This document shows positions 44,276-52,605 of a stretch of DNA of 64,000 nucleotides, piece by piece. Position numbers and translations under genes: made by a program. This DNA is from Paenibacillus sp. Soil766 (lineage in GTDB: Bacteria > Bacillota > Bacilli > Paenibacillales > NBRC-103111), in the NCBI RefSeq assembly GCF_001428105.1, contig NZ_LMSJ01000012.1:64964-128963 (forward strand), given 5' to 3'. The notes beneath the pieces are model-generated. The model was not told where the DNA came from. It was given only the letters and a program-made list of their open reading frames with translations, and ran no database searches. The first letter of the stretch is position 1, and each line of letters opens with the position of its first letter.

Positions 44276-44871
44276 TCATTTTGATAAATTAGGCATCGCT
44301 TTACTGGAGCATTTGGAGATGTTAGTTGTAACGATACTCATTTCAATCGTTCTTTCTTCAATTTTCACGATTGCTGCCATGTCCTCGAAAATCTTATCGT
44401 ACGTGCTAATTCCAATTATTCTCGGTGATTTATTCGATCCCGAGTCTGGCGCTTTTAGCTTTATTGATTCCAGTTACAGGCTTAGGTAAAGTAACAGCTA
44501 TCACGGCTTTAGTCATGTACAACCAATATATATTGCTTCGCAATTTTATCGCAGGACTTAATGAAGTTGAACCCTCGATCATAGAAGCGGCAATCGGCAT
44601 CGGGATGACGAAGTGGCAAGTTCTTTATCAAGTGAGACTGCCGCTGTCTAAGCGAGCACTCTTTACCGGCTTACGACTTGCTGTTGTATCTACAATTGGT
44701 ATAGCAACGATCGCAGCATTCATCAACGCAGGCGGGCTAGGCAATATTTTATATGATGGACTTCGAACGATGAATATATACAAGATACTTTGGGGGAGTT
44801 TGTTGTCCGCGGGGTTAGCGGTCGGTGCTAATGTGTTATTAATTCGTATTGAAAAATGGTTTGATATTTAG
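44256..44871 (+). pseudogene. Frameshifted OpuBD/OpuCD-like permease
   Basis: The N-terminal part (44256-about 44420, MIDYAVNHFDKLGIALLEHLEM) and the rest (from about 44425, IYSIPSLALLALLIPVTGLG) are in different frames. A small indel near 44420 splits the gene. The second part keeps the EAA-type loop IIEAAIGIGMTKWQVLYQVRLP. Together they would give a normal permease of about 205 residues. It belongs to the decayed osmoprotectant operon. Confidence 0.82.
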
Positions 44872-44904
44872 ATGGATGGGTTGTTTGTGAGGAGAGATTG
44901 CGGT

Positions 44905-45821
44905 ATGAAAGCAGTTGTGTTGGAAAAACCAGGTGCACCTGAGGATTTAGTGGTCCGAGAAGTGCCAATTCCTGAAGTGAAGCCAGGTTGGGTTCTGGTT
45001 AAAATTAAAGCATTTGGTATTAACCGATCAGAGATGTATACGAGACAAGGACATTCCCCATCCGTAAAACTTCCTCGAATTATTGGGATTGAGTGTGTGG
45101 GTGAAATTGAAGCTCCCTCTGATAGCCATTATCAAAAGGGGCAGCGTGTTGTCTCGCTAATGGGTGGGCTGGGGCGTGAATTTGATGGCAGTTATGCGGA
45201 GTATGCGCTTATACCTTCCAATCAAGTCTATCCCATAGAGAATGATATGGAAATGCTTCTTTAAAGTTAATTAAAGGTGAAACGCTACTAATCTGTGGCG
45301 GCACTAGTTCCGTAGGGCTGGCGGCATTGCAACTGGCCAAAAGTGTTGGGGCAACTGTCATATCGACGACCAGAAACAAAGGCAAAGCAGAATATCTTCG
45401 GCAGATGGGCTCGGATTACGTGCTGCTGGATGACCAACATATAAGCGAACAGCTATTTGCCATAGCTCCGAGCGGAGTAAATAAAGTATTAGAGCTAGTA
45501 GGTACGGTTACACTGAAACAATCTTTGACTTTTGTTTCGGAAGACGGCATTCTATGTATGTCGGGAATATTAGGGAACGAGTGGGAAATGGATAACTTTG
45601 AACCGCTGGTTGATATTCCAGCAGGGGTTTATTTTACGACCTTTACGAGTGAAACCATTAAAGAAGATTTGCTTATGGAGCTGTTTAATCACATCGAGAA
45701 GCATGATATACAAGTTCCTATTGCCCAAGTATTCACCCTAAATCAAATTCATGAGGCCCATCTTCTAATGGAGAGAAATGACGCTAACGGAAAGATTGTT
45801 GTTACGAATCTCCATGTATGA
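44905..45821 (+). pseudogene. Broken zinc-type quinone oxidoreductase/alcohol dehydrogenase (MDR family)
   Basis: The 5' part (MKAVVLEKPGAPEDLVVREV..., 44905-45264) carries the GroES-like domain with KAFGINRSEMYTRQG. It stops at TAA right after NDMEMLL. The 3' part (about 45268-45821) in another frame encodes the Rossmann domain GGTSSVGLAALQLAKSVGA and ends GKIVVTNL. About 20 residues normally joining the two (the ALPETF-like region) are missing, so an internal deletion with frameshift is likely. AGGAGAG precedes ATG 44905. Confidence 0.82.
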
Positions 45822-45858
45822 CAGATCTGATCTTAATAAGAGGCGGTTGTAGCCCCGA

Positions 45859-46701
45859 ATGCCAATTGATATAGAAGAGATTCTATCGAAGAAAGTCCTT
45901 AGCGAAGCGAAAGGCTATTTAGATATAGGGTTTACCCATTCCTTGAATCCCTATAGCGGTTGTGTATTTTCATGTAAGTACTGTTACGTGAGAGAAATGC
46001 CGATCCAAAAGTTCAAAGAGATTCCCTGGGGAGAATGGGTAGACATTAAAACAAATGCGGCTGAAAATTACCGAAATGAAATGACGAAGCTTCGTCGAAA
46101 AAACAAAACGGTCAATATTTTTATGTCTTCGGCAACCGATCCTTACCAACCGATTGAACGAAAGGCTGCTGTTACACGACGAGTACTAGAAGAAATGATT
46201 GAAAACCCGCCAGATTTACTCCAAATTCAGACAAGAAGCCCACTCATTACAAGGGATCTTGATTTACTAGTCATTTTGAAAGAAAAATGTCATGTACTTG
46301 TATCGATGACGATTGAAACGGATCGAGAAGATATGAAACGAATTTTTGCTCCCTATGCGCCAGGAATCAAATTGCGATTAAAAGCGCTAAGAGAACTACA
46401 TGATGCCGGTATTTCAAGCCAAGCTTCTATTTCTCCTGTTTTACCGTTTACGCCTGATTTCCCTAAAATTTTGGAGGGGATTGCTGATCGAATATGGATC
46501 GATACACTGCATATCGGGGATGGTTCGATGGGGAAACGTTCAGAACGATTAGGAATGCCTCGCTTATTCGAAGAACACGAACTATCCAAATGGTATCAAA
46601 AAGATATCCATATCAAGGTTGAAAAGTACTTCAAGAAATTTTTCCCTAGTGAAATGATACGTGTTTCTAAAAACGAAGCTTTTCCAATTAGCAAGATGTG
46701 A
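45859..46701 (+). CDS. Radical SAM protein, spore photoproduct lyase-related family
   Basis: A 280-residue radical SAM enzyme. The 4Fe-4S cluster motif is CVFSCKYCY (Cys-x3-Cys-x2-Cys) near residue 35, after HSLNPYSG. IFMSSATDPYQPIE and IQTRSPLITRD are typical of the SPL-like Rv2578c group. The lyase cysteine of true spore photoproduct lyase is not obvious, so the reaction is unknown. AGAGGCGG stands before ATG 45859. It appears monocistronic with its own terminator. Confidence 0.83.
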   Translation: MPIDIEEILSKKVLSEAKGYLDIGFTHSLNPYSGCVFSCKYCYVREMPIQKFKEIPWGEWVDIKTNAAENYRNEMTKLRRKNKTVNIFMSSATDPYQPIERKAAVTRRVLEEMIENPPDLLQIQTRSPLITRDLDLLVILKEKCHVLVSMTIETDREDMKRIFAPYAPGIKLRLKALRELHDAGISSQASISPVLPFTPDFPKILEGIADRIWIDTLHIGDGSMGKRSERLGMPRLFEEHELSKWYQKDIHIKVEKYFKKFFPSEMIRVSKNEAFPISKM

Positions 46702-46705
46702 TTGT

Positions 46706-46757
46706 AAAAAAAGACATCCTCAACTTGGCCGCATGGCTCAGTTGAAGTTGTCTTTTT
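46706..46757. terminator. Bidirectional terminator, radical SAM and XRE-cupin genes
   Basis: AAAAAAAGACA...CTCAACT and AGTTGAAG...TGTCTTTTT form a long stem with A and T tracts on the two sides, between convergent genes. Confidence 0.85.
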
Positions 46758-46768
46758 AGTTTACACTT

Positions 46769-47320
46769 TTAGATAAGGTCTAGTCCGCTGTCACTTTCTG
46801 TATAGATCGATATCAGCACGATTGCCGTATCTTCCCCTATATTTTTTACCACATGGGGGGTGCATGCGTTCCAACTGAACGAATCACCCTCTCCGAATTC
46901 AGCCCCATCCTCTCCCTGCTCTGCGTATATGCTTCCTTTAACGACCACATGAACCTCCTCACCTTCATGAGCGTGAGGTACGTCTCCTGTTGAGGCTCCT
47001 GGCGGGAACTCTACCAGCATCATTCTAACGTTCTTCGTAGAGCTAAGATGTTCCACCTTCAGTTTCTCGGAACCGCTTGTTGTGGTTCTTCGGTCATTCT
47101 TTCGAACAATATTCATTCTATCTTCTTTCTTAAGGAGCAAATAAGCTAATGGCACCTTCAAAGCCTGTGCTATATGTTCCAACGTTGCTATAGAGGGGGA
47201 CGTTTTATTCGTTTCAACCTGACTCATGAAGCCTTGGGACAAGCCGGTTTCTTCGCAAATTTGAGCGATGGTAATATTTTTTCTCTTCCGAATCGCTCGT
47301 ATCGTGGAGCCGATATCCAT
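46769..47320 (-). CDS. XRE-family regulator with C-terminal cupin
   Basis: A 183-residue regulator. The N-terminal helix-turn-helix (about 1-60) is IGSTIRAIRKRKNITIAQICEETGLSQGFMSQVETNKTSPSIATLEHIAQAL. The C-terminal cupin (about 110-180) has PHAHEGEEVHVVVKGSIYAEQ, whose histidines and glutamate could bind a metal, and FSWNACTPHVVKNIG. Such proteins sense a small molecule in the cupin pocket. It is divergent from a five-gene operon. Two copies of TATTASTAATA lie next to the two promoters, which predicts both self-control and control of the operon. Confidence 0.88.
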   Translation of the reverse strand: MDIGSTIRAIRKRKNITIAQICEETGLSQGFMSQVETNKTSPSIATLEHIAQALKVPLAYLLLKKEDRMNIVRKNDRRTTTSGSEKLKVEHLSSTKNVRMMLVEFPPGASTGDVPHAHEGEEVHVVVKGSIYAEQGEDGAEFGEGDSFSWNACTPHVVKNIGEDTAIVLISIYTESDSGLDLI

Positions 47321-47338
47321 CCTTATGCACCCCTTAAA

Positions 47339-47349
47339 TATTAGTAATA
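47339..47349. promoter_or_regulatory. XRE-cupin operator, copy 1
   Basis: TATTAGTAATA is a perfect 5-1-5 palindrome 18 nt upstream of the regulator start codon. It lies just downstream of a TATAAT read on the minus strand (47358-47353). The flanking AA makes the 13-mer 47337-47349 the exact reverse complement of 47434-47446. Confidence 0.7.
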
Positions 47350-47381
47350 GGAATTATAATTTCATATTAACAATTTATATA

Positions 47382-47410
47382 TTGACAAGTCAATGCGTTT
47401 TGATTTAAAT
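47382..47410 (+). promoter_or_regulatory. Candidate promoter of the doxX operon
   Basis: A consensus TTGACA (47382-47387), a 17-bp spacer and TTAAAT (47405-47410). The second operator copy lies 24 nt further down. Confidence 0.55.
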
Positions 47411-47433
47411 TAGTTATATAAAATTTATTTCAT

Positions 47434-47444
47434 TATTACTAATA
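47434..47444. promoter_or_regulatory. XRE-cupin operator, copy 2
   Basis: TATTACTAATA, again a perfect palindrome, lies 24 nt upstream of ATG 47468 in the start region of the operon transcript. Binding here should block transcription. Confidence 0.7.
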
Positions 47445-47467
47445 TTTCGTGGGGAGAGGGAATAGGA

Positions 47468-47872
47468 ATGACAAAAACAGCAGTTATTTCAATTATTATG
47501 CGTGTGGTGATGGGAATCATATTTATGATGCATGGAATCAATAAGTTTCAAATGGGACTCAGCAATGTTGAGGCGTGGTTCAGTTCTATCGGTGTACCGG
47601 GATTTTTGGCTTATTTCGTAGCAATACTTGAACTAGTCGGCGGTATTATGCTGATTGTGGGACTGTTTACTCGATATGTATCAGGATTGATAGTAATTAT
47701 GTTATTCGGTGCAATTGTAACAACGAAGCTTTCGGCAGGACTTATGGGAGATGGGCAAATAGCTGGTTATGAGTTGGATCTTGGATTTATGTTGGTTTTG
47801 TTGTATCTAGTTGTTGCTGAGCAGTCGACTCTCTCAGTCGACCGTCTTATTATGAACAAACGCAGAGCATAA
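47468..47872 (+). CDS. DoxX family membrane protein
   Basis: A 134-residue protein with four membrane segments. The family-typical start is IIMRVVMGIIFMMHGINKFQMGLSNVEAWFSSIGVPGFLAYFVAILELVGGIMLIVGLFTR. DoxX/MhqP proteins are linked with quinone chemistry and thiol or oxidative stress. In B. subtilis, mhqP belongs to the methylhydroquinone-resistance regulon. It is the first gene of a five-gene operon controlled, by inference, by the divergent XRE-cupin protein. GGGGAGAGG precedes ATG 47468. Confidence 0.87.
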   Translation: MTKTAVISIIMRVVMGIIFMMHGINKFQMGLSNVEAWFSSIGVPGFLAYFVAILELVGGIMLIVGLFTRYVSGLIVIMLFGAIVTTKLSAGLMGDGQIAGYELDLGFMLVLLYLVVAEQSTLSVDRLIMNKRRA

Positions 47873-47891
47873 CTTACGAGTAAGGGGGATT

Positions 47892-48554
47892 ATGATGAAT
47901 CCGTTTTATCAATATGATGTTCATTTACCGGTCAATATGGATCCTGACAAGAAATATCCAGTCGTCTTTACTCTGCATGGCAAAGGGTCCAATGAAAATA
48001 ATATGTTCAGTTTGGTCGCTCCGTTGGCAGATGATTTCATTATAATAGGTATCCGCGGCAATCTACTTCTTGGCTCGGGTTATCAGTATTATGATTTGAA
48101 AAGCCTAGGCAATCCCATCCGTGAGATGTTTGATGAAGCCGCTAAACAACTCGAAGCTTTCATTTATTATGCGACGGAAAAGTATCCAATCGATCCAAGC
48201 AAACGGTATTTGCTGGGCTTTAGCCAAGGCGCAATCCTCTCGATGACACTAGCACTTATCATGGGTGATGGGCTGAAGGGAATTGTTTCGCTGAACGGGT
48301 ACGTTCCTGAATTCGTGAAGACGGAGTATCCGCTCCGAAGTGTGAAGGACGTATCCGTATTTATTTCACATGGCGAATATGATTCCATATTCCCTGTTCG
48401 GATCGGTCACGAGTCGGCGGCGTATTTCAAGGATAAGACACAGCGTTTAACATTTAAATTATACCCAACTGACCACGGAGTATCTGAAGAGAACCAGTTT
48501 GATTTTCTGAGCTGGCTTAAGCAGGATGCTGGTTTGATTATAATAAAGGAGTGA
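47892..48554 (+). CDS. Alpha/beta hydrolase, carboxylesterase/phospholipase type
   Basis: A 220-residue serine hydrolase with no signal peptide. The oxyanion region is FTLHGKGSNENNMFSL, the nucleophile elbow is GFSQG in LLGFSQGAILSMTL, the acid is expected in SHGEYDSIFP and the base in TDHGVS. It resembles the MhqD type of hydrolase. It stands 19 nt behind doxX with AAGGGGG before ATG 47892 (ATG 47895 is an alternative). Confidence 0.87.
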   Translation: MMNPFYQYDVHLPVNMDPDKKYPVVFTLHGKGSNENNMFSLVAPLADDFIIIGIRGNLLLGSGYQYYDLKSLGNPIREMFDEAAKQLEAFIYYATEKYPIDPSKRYLLGFSQGAILSMTLALIMGDGLKGIVSLNGYVPEFVKTEYPLRSVKDVSVFISHGEYDSIFPVRIGHESAAYFKDKTQRLTFKLYPTDHGVSEENQFDFLSWLKQDAGLIIIKE

Positions 48555-48562
48555 GAAGCGAT

Positions 48563-49333
48563 ATGATGCCTTCCTATTTTTTCGCGCATGGCGCCCCGTC
48601 GATCGTACTTGAGGATAACGAATACACACAACTGTTGAAGAGTTTTAAGGACAATACACCTAGACCGAAAGCAATCGTACTCTTTAGCGCTCACTGGGAA
48701 GAAACTGTACAGACGGTCAGCGCTGCTGAAACGTATGATACCATCTATGATTTTGGCGGGTTTCAAGATGAACTTTATACGATGACCTACCCGGCCAAGA
48801 GTGATCGAGCACTAAGTGAGCATGTTCGAGCGCTATTTGAAAAGCAAGGCATTCAGAGTGTTCTGAATGAGAGTAGAGGACTTGACCACGGAGCTTGGGC
48901 GGTTTTGAAGCTGCTGTATCCGGAGGCCGATATCCCGGTAGTCGCACTATCCGTGAATCGTCACCTGAGCAACGAGCAGCAGTACCGGATCGGCAAAGCG
49001 TTGGGGGAGCTTAGGGAACAAGATGTTCTCATTATCGGAAGCGGAGGAACCGTTCATAATTTAAGAAGATTGAATTGGCAGTCCCAAGGAAACGACGATT
49101 GGGCTGAGAAGTTCGACAACTGGCTTCAGAATAAGATTGAGTCATGGGATACAGAGGCGCTATTTCAATATTATGATCTGGCTCCAAATGCTCGAGAGGC
49201 TGTGCCAACGAATGAACACTTTATTCCGCTGTTTCTTGCAATGGGATCCGGAGACTCCAATCGTCAAGCGAAGCTGCTTCACCGCTGCTACCAATACGGC
49301 AACCTAAGCTTAAGCTGCTGGCAGTTTAACTAA
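48563..49333 (+). CDS. LigB/DODA-type extradiol ring-cleavage dioxygenase
   Basis: A 256-residue non-haem iron class III extradiol dioxygenase of the YgiD/DODA group. Likely metal histidines are in YFFAHGAPS, VLFSAHWEE and GTVHNL; the acid-base histidine is in GLDHGAWAVL. It would open a catechol- or hydroquinone-like ring. AAGGAG (48545-48550) favours ATG 48563 over the GTG at 48551. It lies 8 nt behind the hydrolase gene. Confidence 0.88.
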   Translation: MMPSYFFAHGAPSIVLEDNEYTQLLKSFKDNTPRPKAIVLFSAHWEETVQTVSAAETYDTIYDFGGFQDELYTMTYPAKSDRALSEHVRALFEKQGIQSVLNESRGLDHGAWAVLKLLYPEADIPVVALSVNRHLSNEQQYRIGKALGELREQDVLIIGSGGTVHNLRRLNWQSQGNDDWAEKFDNWLQNKIESWDTEALFQYYDLAPNAREAVPTNEHFIPLFLAMGSGDSNRQAKLLHRCYQYGNLSLSCWQFN

Positions 49334-49352
49334 TGAAAAGAGGGCGGATCGG

Positions 49353-50714
49353 ATGAAATCCGCAAGTAAAGCGGCAATAGAGAGGATGCTTATATTCTCT
49401 ATTGCCGCGGTTTATATTGTACAGCAGCTGACGCAATTGGAGATGCTAACTCCTGTGCTAGGAGGCCTTGTCTTCTTGGCAATCGCCATATTGTTGCCGA
49501 ATCTGAAGGGAGTAACCTTCTGGCTTACAGTATCCTTTATGGTTGCCGGGACAGTTCTCATGTTGCTTCAAAAAGTGGAGGCTTCCGTATGGTTCGTGTC
49601 AGCGGGAATCAATGTGACGATCGTAACGCTATTTCTATTCGCGCCATTGTTCGGACTTCCGGTCCGGATTCCCGAATATGTCGAAGCTCTGAAGCATTTC
49701 TACGAAGAAAACTTTCGCAGCAAAGCAGCTTTATTCATAGGAACGCAGTTTTTTACACAAATTATGGGTGTGTTTATTAACGTCGGTTCGATCCCTGTCG
49801 TCTATCAAATGATTTTTGTAAAGCCGCAACCCGGTATGTCCCGAATGCTTGCCAATGCGTTAAACAGGGGATTTGCGGGGGCGATTCTATGGTCGCCGTA
49901 TTTCGCTGCGATGACGCTCGTGACAACGGCGCTTGAATTGCCTTGGTCGTCCGTTCTTCCTTATATGCTCGGATTAGCTTTCCTAAGTCTTGTGGTGAGC
50001 TTGGCGGTCGATTTCCGGGAACTGCGGAGGGCTGAAACTGTCCAAACACAACAGGAGTCGACTCCGAGGCTAGGGAGTTTGGTTTTTCCGATAGGGCTTG
50101 GTATATACTTAATATCCGCAATAATCACTATATTGATTTTGGAACGGTTAGTCGAATTGCCGATGGTTATATTAATTTGTATGGCTGCGGTATTATTTCC
50201 GCTAATTTGGTGCATGGCTAAAGGGGCGATGACCGTATACAGGCAAGGTTTGAAGAATCATGTTACCGTCACGCTACCCGCCTTGCAGAAGGAAATTACA
50301 CTATTTTTGGCTGCCGGTTTTTTTAGCGGTTCAATTGGTGCAACCAAGTTTGGAGCCTCGGTTCCGGCAATGCTCGAGCATATACCACTGTCGGTAACTA
50401 TAACATTCTCGCTATTCACAGTGCTACTCATAGGGGGATCATCGTTAATTGGTCTTCACCCGATCGTGCCGGTAACCATTCTTGCAGGCGGCATTGATCC
50501 GGCAAGCGTACAGATCAGTCCTTTGTATTTCGCAGTGTTATTGTTGGGAAGTTGGAGCTTATCCAACCCCATATCACCAGCCTCGGCTGTGAATAATTTG
50601 CTAGCTGGTCTATTTAAGAAGCCGGTGTTTGAAGTGGTCGTGCCCAATTACAAATTTGCTTGCTGTATGGCAATCGTGCTAATCATTTATGTGATGGTTG
50701 TATTAGCGGATTAA
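49353..50714 (+). CDS. Polytopic membrane permease, family not certain
   Basis: A 453-residue protein with about twelve membrane segments. The signature-like stretches NRGFAGAILWSPYFAAMTLV, GGSSLIGLHPIVPVTILAGG and SNPISPASAVNNLLAGLF recall ion-transporter-superfamily carriers with two re-entrant SNP/HP loops. The two symmetrical halves are each about 220 residues. It may import or export the aromatic or organic acid handled by the operon. It stands 19 nt behind the dioxygenase gene. I do not recognise a named family. Confidence 0.65.
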   Translation: MKSASKAAIERMLIFSIAAVYIVQQLTQLEMLTPVLGGLVFLAIAILLPNLKGVTFWLTVSFMVAGTVLMLLQKVEASVWFVSAGINVTIVTLFLFAPLFGLPVRIPEYVEALKHFYEENFRSKAALFIGTQFFTQIMGVFINVGSIPVVYQMIFVKPQPGMSRMLANALNRGFAGAILWSPYFAAMTLVTTALELPWSSVLPYMLGLAFLSLVVSLAVDFRELRRAETVQTQQESTPRLGSLVFPIGLGIYLISAIITILILERLVELPMVILICMAAVLFPLIWCMAKGAMTVYRQGLKNHVTVTLPALQKEITLFLAAGFFSGSIGATKFGASVPAMLEHIPLSVTITFSLFTVLLIGGSSLIGLHPIVPVTILAGGIDPASVQISPLYFAVLLLGSWSLSNPISPASAVNNLLAGLFKKPVFEVVVPNYKFACCMAIVLIIYVMVVLAD

Positions 50715-50775
50715 GAAAGACAGATGATAGGATGTGTCGGAAATCCCATACGCAGTTTGAAAAGGAGAAGTATTC

Positions 50776-51537
50776 ATGCCTGATGTACAAAGTTTTGATC
50801 CTAAAGTGATTTCGCTTTTACAAGAGAAAATAAAACTGATCAAAACCGACGAAGGGGCGGTATATCTTGTTGGACCTATTAAGCTGCCAGTTAACTTATT
50901 TGGGGAGATTATCCAGTTTAATTGGTACTGCTGGCTCAATTGCAATGAAGTAACGGAAGACTTTGAGCGTATTGTCGCCAAATTATCTTCTGCTAATTTA
51001 GCGGAATATCAACAATCGAGTGTTCTTGTCCATGGGGATTTTGAACAGGCAGATCATGCCTTGATTCGGTTTCACTCCATTTGTCATACCGGAGATATAT
51101 TTGGCAGCAAGCGATGTGACTGCGGATATCAGCTCCATCAGTCGTTGAAACATATTGCCGATCATGGAAGCGGCGCGTTATTTTATCTGGCGAATCATGA
51201 AGGACGAGGAATTGGGCTCTTCAGCAAAGCGCTTGCCTATATTCTGCAAGAAAATGGATATGATACGGTGGATGCGAATCTTCAACTTGGTTTTGTGGAT
51301 GATTCACGAGATTATAGCGACGCGATCAAGGTATTAAAAGCACTTCGAACAAAGCCAGTCACACTGATGACAAACAATCCTAAGAAATTAGACGCCCTGA
51401 GTAAGGCAGGTCTAGATGTAGAGGATCGAGTGCAGCTTTGGGGAGATGTCTCCGAGTATAACGAGAAATATTTGAAAACGAAAATCGAGCGATCCGGGCA
51501 TTTTAACGAAAATGAAGGCTGTTGCAATAATGACTAA
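50776..51537 (+). CDS. GTP cyclohydrolase II-like protein (RibA family)
   Basis: A 253-residue stand-alone RibA domain with an extra N-terminal segment of about 70 residues. It has the zinc motif HSICHTGDIFGSKRCDCG with Cys103, Cys114 and Cys116, NHEGRGIGLFSK, and TNNPKKLDAL at the end of the fold. RibA opens GTP in the first step of riboflavin synthesis. The usual HSEC is HSIC here and the N-terminus is unusual, so activity may differ. As the last gene of the operon (61 nt gap, AAAGGAGAA before ATG 50776) it may boost flavin supply for quinone reduction. Confidence 0.82.
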   Translation: MPDVQSFDPKVISLLQEKIKLIKTDEGAVYLVGPIKLPVNLFGEIIQFNWYCWLNCNEVTEDFERIVAKLSSANLAEYQQSSVLVHGDFEQADHALIRFHSICHTGDIFGSKRCDCGYQLHQSLKHIADHGSGALFYLANHEGRGIGLFSKALAYILQENGYDTVDANLQLGFVDDSRDYSDAIKVLKALRTKPVTLMTNNPKKLDALSKAGLDVEDRVQLWGDVSEYNEKYLKTKIERSGHFNENEGCCNND

Positions 51538-51548
51538 CGACGAAATTA

Positions 51549-51583
51549 GAGCCACCCGAAATCATCCGGGTGGCTCCTTTGTA
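51549..51583 (+). terminator. Terminator of the five-gene operon
   Basis: GAGCCACCCG (51549-51558) pairs with CGGGTGGCTC (51567-51576). The following T-run is short. Confidence 0.75.
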
Positions 51584-51624
51584 ATTATTTCAGTATTGTG
51601 AATTATTCTGATTAGGGAGATCTA

Positions 51625-52605
51625 CTAATATTCATTAGCCACATCACTTTGCTTTATTTCTTCAAACCCCGTATCTACCCAATTCGATGAAGAAACATTT
51701 CTAGAAGCAGCAAGTAATTGTTCGATAATCCGATCCCCCCAATGCTGCTCATTCTCAGAGATGGCCGCGTTGATTTGACCATTGATTAAGGCTTCTTTGA
51801 CATCAGGTGTCATGCCAAAAGTTAAGGCATATCGTTTCAAGCCTTGGGCTTTCCAAACGAGGATAGCATTTGAACTGGAAATTATATCCAGAGGAACGAG
51901 CGCGTCAAAGTGAGGATGTGCATCGATCATAGATTCCAGATCAATAATGGCTTTTTCATTATCTCCAAGATGATATTTAATATCGAGAATTTGTATTTCG
52001 GTATGTTCATCCAAATATTGCATGATCCCCTCGAGGCGACGTTTCAGCTGAGGAGACTGTGATAAACTCCCCTCAATGATAATCATTCCTTTTCCTTTCA
52101 GATAGCGATCAATGATCTGCCCCATAAGAATTCCCTCTTTAAGGGCATCTGTACCAATAAAGGAATACCTTCTACTGTTGGGTACATCGGATTCGAAACA
52201 AATAACGGGAATACCAGCTTGTGCAGCCTTATCTATGTAGGGGGCTAACGAGATAGGATCGATTGGATCTATGGCAATGCCATTTACCTTTTGCGCAATC
52301 ATGGTCTCCATCATTCTGATTTGCTGTTCCAGATTAATTTCGTCAGGTGCTTTGAAGATGAGTTGAAGGGCATGAGGTTTGCTTGCATTTTCAATTGAAT
52401 CTGTCATCATTTCATAGAAGGGATGGGCCATTGGGTAAATGATTCCAAACGTAAGTTGGCTAGCACGTCTATCGTTCGTAATCGTTGGCTCAGGCTTGTT
52501 GGTATGAGTAAAAGAATCTTGTGGAACTGAAGGCGTAGACCCCATGCATCCCGTTAAAAGAAGTGACAGCATACATGTGAGTGCCAGCCATTTAATCAGC
52601 CGCAT
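51625..52605 (-). CDS. Sugar-binding lipoprotein linked to a two-component system
   Basis: A 326-residue LacI/RbsB-type periplasmic-binding fold with a lipoprotein signal ending LLLTGC (Cys20). The ligand fold starts at LTFGIIYPMAHPFYEMMTDSIENAS and includes GIAIDPIDP and YSFIGTDALKEGILMG. It overlaps the response regulator gene by 14 nt and has no permease gene of its own. This suggests a sensory subunit that presents sugar to the YesM-type kinase, as in XylFII-LytS-type three-component systems. Confidence 0.85.
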   Translation of the reverse strand: MRLIKWLALTCMLSLLLTGCMGSTPSVPQDSFTHTNKPEPTITNDRRASQLTFGIIYPMAHPFYEMMTDSIENASKPHALQLIFKAPDEINLEQQIRMMETMIAQKVNGIAIDPIDPISLAPYIDKAAQAGIPVICFESDVPNSRRYSFIGTDALKEGILMGQIIDRYLKGKGMIIIEGSLSQSPQLKRRLEGIMQYLDEHTEIQILDIKYHLGDNEKAIIDLESMIDAHPHFDALVPLDIISSSNAILVWKAQGLKRYALTFGMTPDVKEALINGQINAAISENEQHWGDRIIEQLLAASRNVSSSNWVDTGFEEIKQSDVANEY

